This document shows positions 26,066-35,466 of a stretch of DNA of 64,000 bases, piece after piece. The stretch covers positions 5,321,501 through 5,385,500 of the forward strand of contig NZ_CP113949.1 of the NCBI RefSeq assembly GCF_026810445.1. Direction: 5' to 3'. Below the pieces are notes generated by a model that worked only from the letters and a program-made list of their open reading frames with translations, was not told the origin of the DNA and searched no databases. This DNA comes from Pseudomonas sp. BSw22131 (GTDB lineage Bacteria > Pseudomonadota > Gammaproteobacteria > Pseudomonadales > Pseudomonadaceae). Within the stretch, counting starts at the first letter, position 1; each line of letters begins with the position of its first letter. A program made the translations under genes and the position numbers.

Positions 26066-27238
26066 CTACAACCCCTGACGTTGCCGTAACCAGTCGGCGA
26101 ACGCCTTGTCCTCAAGTGCGTAAGCCCCGCGATTGGATTTCCAGACCAGTTCCTTCTCCCGCAGGGCGTCAATACCGGCCTGGATGGTTTGCGTACCCGG
26201 CACCACATCGCTTCCCAACATTTGGAGCACTTTGGCGACCGCCACCACCGTTGCGTCGGAAAATGGCGCGAAGGGTTCGTTGAGCTGGGCCCGATCGGCC
26301 ATCACCTGAAGCACGGCGCGTTGTGGCAGCGTCAGCGCGTTGTAGGCGCTTTCAAACTCGGCCCACACACCGGCTCGTAACATCGCGGCGCTATTGCGCA
26401 GGAGGTCGCCCAATTGGGTGGCTTCACCAAGCTCCAGGGCAACATCTCCAATAATGGTGCGGAGCATTTCAGGACGCCTCCCGACCAGCTCGAAAGCATC
26501 GTCGATGTCAGCAGCAGAAAATTGGTTGGTCTGTGCCAGATGGCTATTCAAGTGGGCCGTGTAAGCCTTGGTGAAGTCTTTGCCTAACAACGGAAAGGGC
26601 GTGATGCTCGACCCGTAGAACGGCTGATTCTTGTTGAGCACCAGATGCGCGAGCTTGTCGCGATTGGAGCCGGTGAACACCAGTCGCAGACCGCCGTCAC
26701 CTCGGTCCACCCCCTGATTGAGCTCGTCCCGAGCGGCCTTGAGGGCAAACATAGCGTTGACACCTGCTTCGCTGGTGAGCGCGTGTTGCGCCTCATCGAT
26801 GATCAGCACGATCATTTTTTGCGCTGCGCGGTGCAGTAGCTCAATGGCCTGCGTCAGGGTCGCGCCTGCGGGGAGTTGCGGCTGGGTAAAGTCCCAGGAC
26901 AGAGTGCGCAGAAAGTTGAGCTTTTCGATGCCCGCTGATTTCGCCAGTTTGCGAATACCCTTTTCATACGGGGTCAACGCGGCAGCGATGGCGGTGGAAA
27001 TAAGGTCGGCGGGATCTTTGTCCCGGTCTGCCCACAAATCGACGTAGACCGTTAGCCATCCTCGGTTTTCACATTGAGGAATCAGATCCTCGCGAAGAAA
27101 TGTACTTTTGCCAGTACGTCTTGGCGCCGCAAGAAACAACCCCGACGCATAATCCTGCAGACCGTCACCGATCAGACCGTCCGCAACGGTCACTGCCAAT
27201 CCATCCCGCTTGAAGACAAACCCAGTACGCTTCGACAT
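26066..27238 (-). CDS. Orphan AAA/STAND-type ATPase with winged-helix C-terminus
   Basis: A 390-residue P-loop ATPase. Walker A is APRRTGKST near residue 37, Walker B is IVLIIDEAQHAL near 147, and a sensor-like FTGSNRDKLAHL follows. The C-terminal ~110 residues look helical with a winged-helix character (ALTLPQRAVLQVMADRAQL, ALREKELVWKSNRGAYALED). This build resembles archaeal-type ATPase/AAA_16 proteins found in defence, toxin or mobile-element contexts. No partner gene is adjacent. A strongly AT-rich palindromic promoter lies just upstream. Function is unknown. Confidence 0.75.
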   Translation of the reverse strand: MSKRTGFVFKRDGLAVTVADGLIGDGLQDYASGLFLAAPRRTGKSTFLREDLIPQCENRGWLTVYVDLWADRDKDPADLISTAIAAALTPYEKGIRKLAKSAGIEKLNFLRTLSWDFTQPQLPAGATLTQAIELLHRAAQKMIVLIIDEAQHALTSEAGVNAMFALKAARDELNQGVDRGDGGLRLVFTGSNRDKLAHLVLNKNQPFYGSSITPFPLLGKDFTKAYTAHLNSHLAQTNQFSAADIDDAFELVGRRPEMLRTIIGDVALELGEATQLGDLLRNSAAMLRAGVWAEFESAYNALTLPQRAVLQVMADRAQLNEPFAPFSDATVVAVAKVLQMLGSDVVPGTQTIQAGIDALREKELVWKSNRGAYALEDKAFADWLRQRQGL

Positions 27239-27261
27239 GATCTATACCTGATTATTGCCAC

Positions 27262-27300
27262 AGCTATAATTTATAGTCGTGAGTATAATCCACTATAAAA
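27262..27300 (-). promoter_or_regulatory. AT-rich palindromic promoter/operator of the ATPase gene
   Basis: CTATAA-T-TTATAG (27264-27276) is a perfect palindrome, and 27280-27298 contains further TATA motifs (GTATAATCC, ACTATAAAA). It lies 26-60 bp upstream of the ATPase ATG. It probably combines a -10 element with an operator, but no regulator is known. Confidence 0.5.
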
Positions 27301-27305
27301 GAGAG

Positions 27306-28265
27306 TCAAACCGCGTCCTGCTCCCGCGCGGATCGTTTGCGATCTTCCCGCGGACATCGCGTAAACCTCGCTCTGTAGCTACGAGTGAAATACGAAGGCG
27401 ATTCAAACCCGCACGCGATGCTTACCTCCAGCACGCTCATGTCGCTCTGGCGAAGCAGCTGTCGGGCTTTCTCCAAACGCAGGCCCAAATAGAAATTGCT
27501 GGGGGTGTCGTTCAAGTGCAACCGGAACAAGCGTTCGAGCTGCCGGCGTGCCACTTGAATACCTTCTGCCAACGCCAGCGTACTCAACGGCGGCTCGGTG
27601 TGTTGTTCCATGAGCCCGATCACCTGCACCAGTTTCTTGTTGTTGATGCCGTAACGCGTGGCGATCTGCATGCGCTGGTGGTCTTTGCGCGGGCGGATGC
27701 GGCCCAGCACGAACTGCTCCGACACCTTGATCGACAGATCCGGCCCGTGGGCCTGCCCGATCAGGTCGAGCATCATGTCGATAGACGCAGTCCCTCCCGC
27801 AGACGTAATGCGCCGGCGGTCGATTTCGAACAGCTCTTGCGTGGCCTGCAGTTTGGGGTACGACTCTTTCAATGCGTCCAGCGCTTCCCAGTGCAAGGTC
27901 AGACGATACCCGTCCAGTAAACCCGCCTTGGCCAGCACGAAAGCTCCGGTGTCGATGGCGCCGAGCGTTACGCCTTCGTGATCAAGGCGCCGCAACCAGT
28001 GCTCGAGTGCAGTCGTACAGAACTTGAGCGGATCGACGCTGCCCATCACCCACAGCGTTGCGCCCTTCTTCAGTGTCTCCAGCGCTGCATCCGCGTTCAC
28101 CGACATGCCATTGCTGGCAATCACCGCCCCGCCATCGACACTCAGCACATGCCAGCGATACAACTCGCCACCAAAACGATTGGCAACACGCAAAGGCTCG
28201 ACCGCAGACACGAAACCCATCATGGAAAAACCGGGTAAGAGCAGAAAGTAGAAATCCTGGGACAT
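27306..28265 (-). CDS. cdhR: GlxA-type AraC-family regulator CdhR
   Basis: Transcription regulator of 319 residues. An N-terminal DJ-1/PfpI-like sensor domain (FYFLLLPGFSMMGFVSAVEP) precedes a C-terminal AraC double helix-turn-helix (LALAEGIQVARRQLERLF; VLEVSIACGFESPSYFTRSY). It is divergent from the carnitine genes, as cdhR is in Pseudomonas aeruginosa, where it activates carnitine degradation. ATG 28265 is chosen; the 38 extra residues available upstream do not fit the family. The control region with cdhC is 28266-28496. Confidence 0.88.
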   Translation of the reverse strand: MSQDFYFLLLPGFSMMGFVSAVEPLRVANRFGGELYRWHVLSVDGGAVIASNGMSVNADAALETLKKGATLWVMGSVDPLKFCTTALEHWLRRLDHEGVTLGAIDTGAFVLAKAGLLDGYRLTLHWEALDALKESYPKLQATQELFEIDRRRITSAGGTASIDMMLDLIGQAHGPDLSIKVSEQFVLGRIRPRKDHQRMQIATRYGINNKKLVQVIGLMEQHTEPPLSTLALAEGIQVARRQLERLFRLHLNDTPSNFYLGLRLEKARQLLRQSDMSVLEVSIACGFESPSYFTRSYRARFTRCPREDRKRSAREQDAV

Positions 28266-28496
28266 CGGCGAGAAATTCCTGAAGTGCAACGCGGACCTGC
28301 GCGGGATCGAGTTCACAGACTCACCACCCAATACACCTGCCCCCTCATCCGGGCAATAGCACAGGTCGCTGCTGTGCAAGAGCGGGTCGCCGCTGTGCGT
28401 TTGTGCACGGCGTGGGCTGCGTAGCTTTGCAGGTCAGAAGCGGGCGGCAAAAAAGCCTGCACGACCGAACGAACCCTGTCTGCAAGGAACCCGAAA

Positions 28497-29384
28497 ATGA
28501 ATCACGACGTCATCATCACCTGCGCACTGACCGGTGCTGGCGACACGACCGGGCGAAGCCATCTGGTCCCGATCACGCCAAAGCAGATTGCGGCGGCGGC
28601 GGTCGAGGCGGCCAAAGCGGGGGCGACTGTGGTGCATTGCCACGTCCGCGACCCTGAAACCGGCAAGTTTAGCCGCGACGTCGAGCTATACCGCGAAGTG
28701 ATGGACCGCATCCGCGAGGCTGACATCGACATCATCGTCAACCTGACCGCAGGCATGGGCGGCGACCTGGAAATCGGCCCGGGCGAGCGCCCTACCAATT
28801 TCGGCCCGAACACCGATCTGGTCGGCCCGCTGGAGCGTCTGGCGCATGTCGAGGCGCTGCTACCGGAAATCTGCACGCTCGATTGCGGCACGCTTAATTT
28901 CGGCGACGGCGACACTATTTACGTCTCCACACCGGCGCAGTTACGGGAAGGCGCCAGGCGTATCCAGGAACTGGGCGTGAAGGCCGAGCTGGAGATTTTC
29001 GACACCGGTCATTTGTGGTTCGCCAAGCAGATGATGAAAGAAGGCCTGTTGGATAACCCGCTGTTTCAACTGTGCCTGGGCATCCCGTGGGGCGCGCCGG
29101 CGGACACCACGAGCATGAAAGCAATGGTCGACAACTTGCCAGCTGACGTCGTGTGGGCCGGGTTTGGCATCGGTCGCATGCAGATGCCGATGGCGGCACA
29201 GGCGGTGTTGCTGGGCGGCAACGTCAGAGTCGGGCTGGAAGACAACATCTGGCTGGATAAAGGCGTGCTGGCCAGCAACGGCGCACTGGTCGAACGCGCC
29301 AGCGAAATCCTCAGCCGACTGGGCGCACGGGTCATGACCCCGGCAGAAGGCCGCGTGAAGATGGGCCTGAAGACGCGTTTCTAA
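28497..29384 (+). CDS. cdhC: 3-dehydrocarnitine cleavage enzyme (BKACE family)
   Basis: Beta-keto acid cleavage enzyme of 295 residues. By family and context it condenses 3-dehydrocarnitine with acetyl-CoA to give acetoacetate and betainyl-CoA. The zinc-binding [13 protein letters not shown] segment (~45) and later [13 protein letters not shown] and [15 protein letters not shown] are family marks. The start ATG 28497 has AAGGAA upstream. It is first of cdhC-cdhA-cdhB here. The caiX substrate-binding gene that often precedes it is absent. Confidence 0.9.
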   Translation: MNHDVIITCALTGAGDTTGRSHLVPITPKQIAAAAVEAAKAGATVVHCHVRDPETGKFSRDVELYREVMDRIREADIDIIVNLTAGMGGDLEIGPGERPTNFGPNTDLVGPLERLAHVEALLPEICTLDCGTLNFGDGDTIYVSTPAQLREGARRIQELGVKAELEIFDTGHLWFAKQMMKEGLLDNPLFQLCLGIPWGAPADTTSMKAMVDNLPADVVWAGFGIGRMQMPMAAQAVLLGGNVRVGLEDNIWLDKGVLASNGALVERASEILSRLGARVMTPAEGRVKMGLKTRF

Positions 29385-29398
29385 ACCACCCTTTACCG

Positions 29399-29490
29399 CT
29401 GTAGGAGCGCGCTTGCCCGCGATTGCATTCTGTCAGTCACACCTTCATCGCTGACACAATGTCATCGAGGGCAAGCGCGCTCCTACAGGT
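29399..29490. repeat. REP pair between cdhC and cdhA
   Basis: CTGTAGGAGCGCGCTTGCCCG and the inverse GGGCAAGCGCGCTCCTACAGG flank ~50 bp. The pair sits inside the carnitine gene run and could form a transcript hairpin between cdhC and cdhA. Confidence 0.9.
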
Positions 29491-29515
29491 GATCCCACTG
29501 CCTCAGGAATCAACC

Positions 29516-30481
29516 ATGACCTTCATCACTCACATCAAAACCTTCGCTGCATTGGGCAGCGGCGTCATCGGCAGCGGCTGGGTTGCAAGGGCGCTGGCTC
29601 ACGGCCTGGACGTCGTGGCCTGGGACCCGGCGCCCGGCGCTGAAGCGGCCCTGCGCAAACGCGTCGCCAACGCCTGGCCTGCGCTTGAGCAAAAAGGCTT
29701 GGTACGCGGCGCATCGCAGGACCGGCTTCGCTTCGTACCGACCATCGAGGAGTGCGTTCGCGATGCCGACTTCATTCAGGAAAGCGCCCCTGAGCGCTTG
29801 GACCTTAAACTCGATCTGCACGGCAGAATCAGCGCAGCTGCCAAACCTGATGCACTGATCGGCTCCAGCACCTCGGGCCTGCTGCCTTCAGAGTTCTACG
29901 AAAGCGCGACCCATCCCGAGCGCTGTGTGGTGGGACACCCTTTCAACCCGGTGTATCTGCTCCCGTTGGTGGAAGTGGTCGGCGGCAAAAACACTGCACC
30001 TGAGGCGATTCAGGCCGCCATGCAGGTTTACGAATCGCTTGGCATGCGCCCGCTGCATGTGCGCAAGGAAGTGCCCGGTTTCATTGCTGACCGGCTGTTG
30101 GAGGCGCTATGGCGCGAGGCGCTGCATCTGGTCAACGACGGCGTTGCGACCACCGGCGAGATTGATGACGCAATCCGCTTCGGCGCAGGGCTGCGCTGGT
30201 CGTTCATGGGCACGTTTCTGACTTACACCCTGGCAGGCGGTGATGCAGGCATGCGGCACTTCATGGCCCAGTTCGGTCCGGCGCTGAAGCTTCCGTGGAC
30301 TTACCTGCCAGCTCCTGAACTGACGGACAAACTGATCGACGACGTGGTCGATGGCACTCGGGATCAGCTCGGTACGCACAGCATCGCAGCACTTGAGCGT
30401 TATCGGGATGACTGCCTGCTGGCGGTGATGGAAGCGGTGAAGAAGACCAAGCAGAAACATGGGATGGCGTTTGCCGATTGA
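29516..30481 (+). CDS. cdhA: L-carnitine dehydrogenase
   Basis: NAD-dependent 3-hydroxyacyl-type dehydrogenase (321 residues) oxidising L-carnitine to 3-dehydrocarnitine, the first step of this route. An N-terminal Rossmann motif ([20 protein letters not shown]) is followed by the [18 protein letters not shown] segment typical of the hydroxyacyl-CoA dehydrogenase fold. I start at ATG 29516, after AGGAA; the frame extends upstream into the REP repeat, which is not coding. The gene lies between cdhC and the thioesterase. Confidence 0.92.
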   Translation: MTFITHIKTFAALGSGVIGSGWVARALAHGLDVVAWDPAPGAEAALRKRVANAWPALEQKGLVRGASQDRLRFVPTIEECVRDADFIQESAPERLDLKLDLHGRISAAAKPDALIGSSTSGLLPSEFYESATHPERCVVGHPFNPVYLLPLVEVVGGKNTAPEAIQAAMQVYESLGMRPLHVRKEVPGFIADRLLEALWREALHLVNDGVATTGEIDDAIRFGAGLRWSFMGTFLTYTLAGGDAGMRHFMAQFGPALKLPWTYLPAPELTDKLIDDVVDGTRDQLGTHSIAALERYRDDCLLAVMEAVKKTKQKHGMAFAD

Positions 30482-30551
30482 CCCCCGTTGCTTGAACCGA
30501 AGCCATCGCGGGCAGGCGCGCTCCCACAGATCATTGTCACAGGACCAACAG

Positions 30552-31031
30552 ATGCCAATCCTCACCACCTATAGAACGCCCGTCCTTGCCGAGTGGGTCG
30601 ACTACAACGGGCATCTTCGTGATGCGTTCTATCTGCTCATCTTCAGCTACGCGACCGATGCGTTCATGGATTTGATCGGGCTGGACAGCAATGATCGTGA
30701 CGCCAGCGGTCACTCATTGTTCACCCTGGAAGCGCACATCAATTACCTGCACGAAGTGAAGCTGAACGAACAAGTGGAGGTTCGGACCCAGATCGTCGCC
30801 CACGATAAAAAGCGCGTTCACCTCTATCACAGTCTGCACCGGGCGGGCGTCGATGAGGCGTTGGCGGCGAGTGAGCAAATGCTGCTGCATGTTGACCTGG
30901 CGGGTGGAGCCAAATCTGCGCCGTTCAATGAGCAATCCCTCGAAAAACTGGCAGAGGTGCTGGACATGCAGATCGACCAGCCGAAGCCCACCTATGTCGG
31001 ACGCGTGATAGGCCTGCCGCCGCAACGCTGA
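30552..31031 (+). CDS. cdhB: Betainyl-CoA thioesterase
   Basis: Hot-dog-fold thioesterase (159 residues), expected to hydrolyse betainyl-CoA to glycine betaine and CoA, which feeds GbcAB encoded upstream in this window. The early EWVDYNGHLRDAFYL motif holds the catalytic Asp of the 4-hydroxybenzoyl-CoA-thioesterase type. ATG 30552 begins MPILTTYRTP. A single REP unit (~30503-30530) lies in the 70 bp before it. Confidence 0.88.
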   Translation: MPILTTYRTPVLAEWVDYNGHLRDAFYLLIFSYATDAFMDLIGLDSNDRDASGHSLFTLEAHINYLHEVKLNEQVEVRTQIVAHDKKRVHLYHSLHRAGVDEALAASEQMLLHVDLAGGAKSAPFNEQSLEKLAEVLDMQIDQPKPTYVGRVIGLPPQR

Positions 31032-31033
31032 AC

Positions 31034-31127
31034 CTGTAGGAGCGCGCTGGCCCGCGAATCGCGGTGAGTCAGCCACGACTGTCGTCAATGACACGCCGAT
31101 ATCGCGGGCAAGCGCGCGCCTGCAAAC
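31034..31127. repeat. REP pair after cdhB
   Basis: CTGTAGGAGCGCGCTGGCCCG and the inverse CGCGGGCAAGCGCGCGCCTGCA flank a ~45-bp centre between the convergent cdhB and fba genes. Confidence 0.85.
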
Positions 31128-31141
31128 GTTTCTCTCAGCCA

Positions 31142-31172
31142 CAAAAAAACCCGCATCGCTGCGGGCTTCTTG
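31142..31172 (-). terminator. Terminator of the fba end of the operon (bidirectional)
   Basis: CCCGC-atcgct-GCGGG, with seven T residues on the minus-strand side, ends fba. The plus-strand side has GGGCTTCTTGTG, so it may also help stop cdhB transcripts. Confidence 0.85.
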
Positions 31173-31190
31173 TGTCAGCTAAAGCTCAGA

Positions 31191-32255
31191 TCAATTGACC
31201 TTCGCGTTCAGCTCGCCTTTGGCGTAACGCTCGAACATGCCTTCCAGGGAGATCACTTTGATCTTGGATGCATGGCCGGCAGTGCCAAACGCTTCATAAC
31301 GGGCGATACAGACGTCGCGCATCGCGGTGACGGTTTTCGCCAGGTATTTACGTGGGTCGAACTCGCTCGGGTTCTTCGCCATGAACTCACGGATAGCACC
31401 GGTAGAGGCCAGACGCAGGTCAGTGTCGATGTTGACCTTGCGAACGCCGTGCTTGATGCCTTCAACGATTTCTTCGACCGGCACGCCGTAGGTTTCTTTG
31501 ATGTCGCCGCCGTACTGGTTGATGATTTTCAGCCATTCCTGAGGCACGGAAGACGAACCGTGCATCACCAGGTGGGTGTTCGGAATGCGCTTGTGGATCT
31601 CTTTGATGCGCTCGATCGCCAGGATGTCGCCGGTAGGCGGCTTGGTGAACTTGTAGGCGCCGTGGCTGGTACCGATGGCGATGGCCAGGGCATCAACGTT
31701 GGTGCGCTTGACGAAGTCAGCGGCTTCCTCCGGATCGGTCAGCATCTGGCTGTGATCGAGCATGCCTTCTGCGCCAACGCCGTCTTCTTCACCGGCCATA
31801 CCGGTTTCCAGCGAACCGAGTACACCCAGCTCACCTTCAACCGAAACACCACAGGCGTGAGCCATGGCCACAACACGTTGGGTAACGTCGACGTTGTAGT
31901 CGTAATCGGCCGGGCTCTTGCCGTCTTCGCGCAGGGAGCCGTCCATCATCACCGAGCTGAAGCCCAGTTGAATCGAACGCTGACAGATGTCAGGGCTGGT
32001 GCCGTGGTCCTGGTGCATAACCACCGGGATGTGCGGGAACTCTTCGATGGCCGCGAGAATAAGGTGGCGCAGGAACGGCGCACCGGCATATTTACGCGCA
32101 CCGGCCGAAGCCTGAACGATCACCGGGGAATCGGTCTTGTCAGCCGCTTCCATAATGGCGCGCATCTGTTCCAGGTTGTTCACGTTGAATGCAGGAACGC
32201 CGTAGCCGAATTCGGCTGCGTGGTCCAGCAGCTGGCGCATGCTGATAAGTGCCAT
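31191..32255 (-). CDS. fba: Class II fructose-1,6-bisphosphate aldolase
   Basis: Zinc-dependent aldolase (354 residues) of glycolysis/gluconeogenesis. Metal ligands sit in [15 protein letters not shown], and the glycine-rich phosphate-binding segment in [16 protein letters not shown] 32255 begins [19 protein letters not shown]. It is the last gene of tkt-epd-pgk-(two lipoproteins)-fba. In Pseudomonas, with its Entner-Doudoroff metabolism, it works mostly in the gluconeogenic or cyclic direction. Length is standard. Confidence 0.96.
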   Translation of the reverse strand: MALISMRQLLDHAAEFGYGVPAFNVNNLEQMRAIMEAADKTDSPVIVQASAGARKYAGAPFLRHLILAAIEEFPHIPVVMHQDHGTSPDICQRSIQLGFSSVMMDGSLREDGKSPADYDYNVDVTQRVVAMAHACGVSVEGELGVLGSLETGMAGEEDGVGAEGMLDHSQMLTDPEEAADFVKRTNVDALAIAIGTSHGAYKFTKPPTGDILAIERIKEIHKRIPNTHLVMHGSSSVPQEWLKIINQYGGDIKETYGVPVEEIVEGIKHGVRKVNIDTDLRLASTGAIREFMAKNPSEFDPRKYLAKTVTAMRDVCIARYEAFGTAGHASKIKVISLEGMFERYAKGELNAKVN

Positions 32256-32378
32256 TGTCTGTCTCTCTCCCGGTAGGGTCGTTAATCGTGCGTGCCTGCC
32301 GTGTCGGCGGCCTCTGTTCAAATTATAGGGGCGTGTGATTCACAAGCCCGGTGTCGCATCGGCCCAAGCACAAGACGA

Positions 32379-32702
32379 TTACTGCGCCTTGCAGCCTCGA
32401 CCGATCAAATCGTTGGTCGCGTCCCAGTAAACCAGGCCTTCGCTACCTTTATTGTCGAACGCCAGCACGCCGTTACTGTACAACGTGGCGGAAGCGCCGG
32501 GCTCAGCCTTGAGCCGAAACACCTGCTCGCTTTGATTCAGACGCACATCGACCTCTTTCTTCGCCGGGTCGACGTAACGCCAGTAGACCTCAGCCTTGCT
32601 GTCACAGACCCAATGAGTCCATGGATCAGCAGGTCTGGAGGCCGTCATGCTGGCGCAACCGCCCAGCACTGCAAGTATCGCGAGGGCAATCAAGCCTTTC
32701 AT
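32379..32702 (-). CDS. MliC-like small lipoprotein
   Basis: A 107-residue lipoprotein with lipobox VLGGC at residues 12-16. The mature part has the MliC (c-type lysozyme inhibitor) pattern, WVCDSKAEVYWRY then ASATLYSNGVLAFDNKGSEG and a C-terminal Cys. It is likely anchored in the outer membrane facing the periplasm. It is embedded between pgk and fba, as hypothetical genes are in other pseudomonads. Lysozyme inhibition is inferred from the fold only. Confidence 0.78.
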   Translation of the reverse strand: MKGLIALAILAVLGGCASMTASRPADPWTHWVCDSKAEVYWRYVDPAKKEVDVRLNQSEQVFRLKAEPGASATLYSNGVLAFDNKGSEGLVYWDATNDLIGRGCKAQ

Positions 32703-32789
32703 TACAACTCCTGATTCAACCAATCGACGCTCACCCGATAGTGATCGCCCTTGTCGCAATGTGGTGCCCATCGTCCGCCGACACGAAAA

Positions 32790-33017
32790 TCAGTGACAGG
32801 CGACCGGCCCAACGGCAGGCATGAAATCGTACTTTTCCCAAAACTCAGGGCCGCCGCGCTTGTACACGACCGGCACTGTTTCAGCCTGCCAGCCCGCTTG
32901 ATAACAGCTGACCTGAAGCTGAGCGGGCGCAGCCGAACGCGCCTCCTCGGCTTCAGGCGTGCCGGCGCAACCGCCCAACACACCTGCTATCAACAACAGC
33001 GCTAATGGCTTGACCAT
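32790..33017 (-). CDS. Small lipoprotein of unknown function
   Basis: A 75-residue lipoprotein. The signal sequence MVKPLALLLIAGVLGGCAGT has an LGGC lipobox, followed by a short domain with two cysteines (VSCYQAGWQ, PVACH). The N-terminus resembles the neighbouring MliC-like lipoprotein, but the mature domain is different. It lies between pgk and the MliC-like gene in the same direction. No function can be assigned. Confidence 0.7.
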   Translation of the reverse strand: MVKPLALLLIAGVLGGCAGTPEAEEARSAAPAQLQVSCYQAGWQAETVPVVYKRGGPEFWEKYDFMPAVGPVACH

Positions 33018-33045
33018 GTGACTCCCCTTCTCCAAGGCCGAACAC

Positions 33046-34209
33046 TCAGGCCTTGGCGCGTTGTTCCAGTATCTCTACAGCTGGCAGGACTTTGCCCTCG
33101 ACGAACTCGAGGAACGCGCCACCACCGGTAGAAATGTAGGAGATTTGATCGGCGATACCGTATTTATCGATGGCTGCCAGCGTGTCGCCGCCGCCCGCGA
33201 TGGAAAATGCAGAGCTTTCAGCAATGGCTTTGGCAAGCGTCTTGGTGCCTTCGCCGAACTGATCGAACTCGAACACGCCGACCGGGCCATTCCAGAGGAT
33301 AGTCTTGGAAGATTTCAATAGTTCTGCGAACTGCTTGGCGGTCTGTGGGCCGATGTCCAGGATCATGTCGTCATCGGATACGTCGGCGATCAGTTTGACG
33401 GTGGCTTCGGCGTCCTGCGAGAAGGCCTTGGCGACTACGACATCAACCGGCAGCGGCACACTGACTTTCACTGCGATGGCACGGGCAGTGTCCAGCAGGT
33501 CAGGCTCGTACAGCGATTTGCCAACGTTGTGGCCCGCCGCCGCCAGGAAGGTGTTGGCGATACCGCCGCCCACGATCAGCTGGTCGCAGATCGTGCTGAG
33601 ACTGTTGAGTACATCGAGCTTGGTTGAAACCTTGGAGCCGGCAACGATAGCGGCCATTGGCTTGGCGGGCGCACCCAGCGCCTTGCTCAATGCATCCAGC
33701 TCATTGGCCAACAGCGGGCCGGCTGCCGCGACCTTGGCAAACTTGGCAACGCCATGGGTCGAACCCTCAGCGCGGTGAGCGGTGCCGAACGCGTCCATCA
33801 CGAACACATCACACAAAGCGGCGTATTTCTGCGCCAGCTCGTCAGTGTTCTTTTTCTCACCCTTGTTGAAGCGCACGTTCTCGAACAGCACGATATCGCC
33901 AGCCTTGACGTCGACACCATCGAGGTAATCGGCCACCAGCGGCACATCACGGCCCAAGGCCTTGCTCAGGTAATCGGCAACGGGTTTGAGGCTGTTTTCA
34001 GCGGAGAACTCACCTTCGGTCGGGCGACCCAGGTGCGAGCAGACCATGACGGCCGCGCCTTTTTCCAGCGCCAGCTTGATGGTCGGCAGCGAAGCAAGAA
34101 TGCGCGCATCGCTGGTGACGACACCGTCCTTGACCGGCACGTTGAGGTCTTCACGGATCAGTACACGTTTACCTTGCAGATCGAGGTCGGTCATCTTCAA
34201 CACGGTCAT
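33046..34209 (-). CDS. pgk: Phosphoglycerate kinase
   Basis: Glycolytic/gluconeogenic kinase (387 residues) transferring phosphate between 1,3-bisphosphoglycerate and ADP. The opening [15 protein letters not shown] is the PGK signature, the middle has [20 protein letters not shown], and the end has the nucleotide site [13 protein letters not shown] 34209 is chosen ([14 protein letters not shown]). It is 29 bp downstream of epd. Length is typical. Confidence 0.97.
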   Translation of the reverse strand: MTVLKMTDLDLQGKRVLIREDLNVPVKDGVVTSDARILASLPTIKLALEKGAAVMVCSHLGRPTEGEFSAENSLKPVADYLSKALGRDVPLVADYLDGVDVKAGDIVLFENVRFNKGEKKNTDELAQKYAALCDVFVMDAFGTAHRAEGSTHGVAKFAKVAAAGPLLANELDALSKALGAPAKPMAAIVAGSKVSTKLDVLNSLSTICDQLIVGGGIANTFLAAAGHNVGKSLYEPDLLDTARAIAVKVSVPLPVDVVVAKAFSQDAEATVKLIADVSDDDMILDIGPQTAKQFAELLKSSKTILWNGPVGVFEFDQFGEGTKTLAKAIAESSAFSIAGGGDTLAAIDKYGIADQISYISTGGGAFLEFVEGKVLPAVEILEQRAKA

Positions 34210-34238
34210 GAGGCGCTTCCTGTTTTTTACTGTTGTTT

Positions 34239-35288
34239 TTACTGATGTTGTTGCGAGACGCGCAGGTAGTGCTCGGCGATGTCCAGCATTCGATTGGCAA
34301 AACCCCATTCGTTGTCGAACCAGGCCAGCAGATTGACCAGTCGCGGGCCGGAAACCCGTGTTTGACTGGCATCGACAATGGCTGAATGAGGGTCGTGATT
34401 GAAATCACAACTGGCGTGCGGCAACTCGGTATACGCCAACAACCCCTTCAACGGGCCGCCGGTAGCGGCCTCGCGAAGAATCCGGTTGATCTCCACTGCA
34501 TCGGTATCGCGCGCAGTTTGCAACGTGATATCCAGACACGAGACGTTGACCGTCGGCACTCGAACAGCTTTGGCCTGAATTCGGCCGGCAAGTTCCGGCA
34601 GCAACCGCTCGATACCGCGCGCCAGACCAGTGGACACCGGAATGATCGACTGAAAAGCCGAACGCGTGCGGCGCAGATCTTCGTGGTGATACGCATCAAT
34701 CACCGGCTGATCGTTCATCGCCGAGTGAATAGTGGTGATCATGATGTATTCCAGGCCCAGCGCCTGATCCAGCAGTTGCAGCAACGGCACACTGCAATTG
34801 GTGGTGCAGGAAGCGGCAGACACCAGCATCTCGTGCCCGGTCAGCGTTTGCTGATTGATGCCGAACACGATGGTCGCATCGACATCAGCTTCGCTGGCCA
34901 TGGGCTGGGAGAACAGCACCCTCGGCGCACGGGCGGCAAGAAACCGTTCGCCATCAGCGCGAGTGTTGTAGACGCCGGAACATTCGAGTACCAGATCAAT
35001 GTCCAGCGCCCCCCAGTCGATGCCTTCAGGCGTCGCGCTGCGGAATACTTTGATGACGTGGTCGTTGATGTGCAGAAAATCGCCTTCGACCCGAACATCG
35101 CCGGGAAACCGGCCATGGGTGGAATCAAAGCGCGTGAGGTATTCGAGGCTGGCCATGTCGGCCAGATCGTTGATCGCTACCACTTCAAACCCGGCCTTTG
35201 CGCCACGCTCGCACAGCGCTCGCAGGACGCAGCGGCCGATACGGCCGTAACCGTTGAGTGCGACTCTGTAGGGACGGAGTTGGGGCAT
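34239..35288 (-). CDS. epd: Erythrose-4-phosphate dehydrogenase
   Basis: GAPDH-family enzyme (349 residues). Position between tkt and pgk and overall similarity favour Epd, which makes 4-phosphoerythronate for pyridoxal phosphate synthesis. The NAD-binding [16 protein letters not shown] opens the protein, and the catalytic cysteine is in [21 protein letters not shown] 35288 is the start. A GAPDH role instead of or besides the erythrose-phosphate activity cannot be excluded from the sequence. Confidence 0.92.
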   Translation of the reverse strand: MPQLRPYRVALNGYGRIGRCVLRALCERGAKAGFEVVAINDLADMASLEYLTRFDSTHGRFPGDVRVEGDFLHINDHVIKVFRSATPEGIDWGALDIDLVLECSGVYNTRADGERFLAARAPRVLFSQPMASEADVDATIVFGINQQTLTGHEMLVSAASCTTNCSVPLLQLLDQALGLEYIMITTIHSAMNDQPVIDAYHHEDLRRTRSAFQSIIPVSTGLARGIERLLPELAGRIQAKAVRVPTVNVSCLDITLQTARDTDAVEINRILREAATGGPLKGLLAYTELPHASCDFNHDPHSAIVDASQTRVSGPRLVNLLAWFDNEWGFANRMLDIAEHYLRVSQQHQ

Positions 35289-35312
35289 GGGGTTCTCGCA
35301 GGTATATCGAAA

Positions 35313-35453
35313 ACTTGTAGGAGCGTGGCTTGTCCCGCGATCTGCCGGGAACCGGCAGCAAATCACACAACCCCGGTGTGTCAGTCACAACGGGGTCGCA
35401 TGATTTACTGCTGCTGCGCAGCAGATCGCGGGACAAGCCACGCCCCTACAAGG
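35313..35453. repeat. Large REP pair with internal CTGCCGGGAACCGGCAG element
   Basis: TGTAGGAGCGTGGCTTGTCCC and the inverse GGGACAAGCCACGCCCCTACA enclose ~100 bp. The interior has GATCTGCCGGGAACCGGCAG followed by an imperfect hairpin. The same interior element occurs at 4285-4308. The repeat lies between tkt and epd in one operon. Confidence 0.85.
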
Positions 35454-35466
35454 GCACGTTTGTGGA

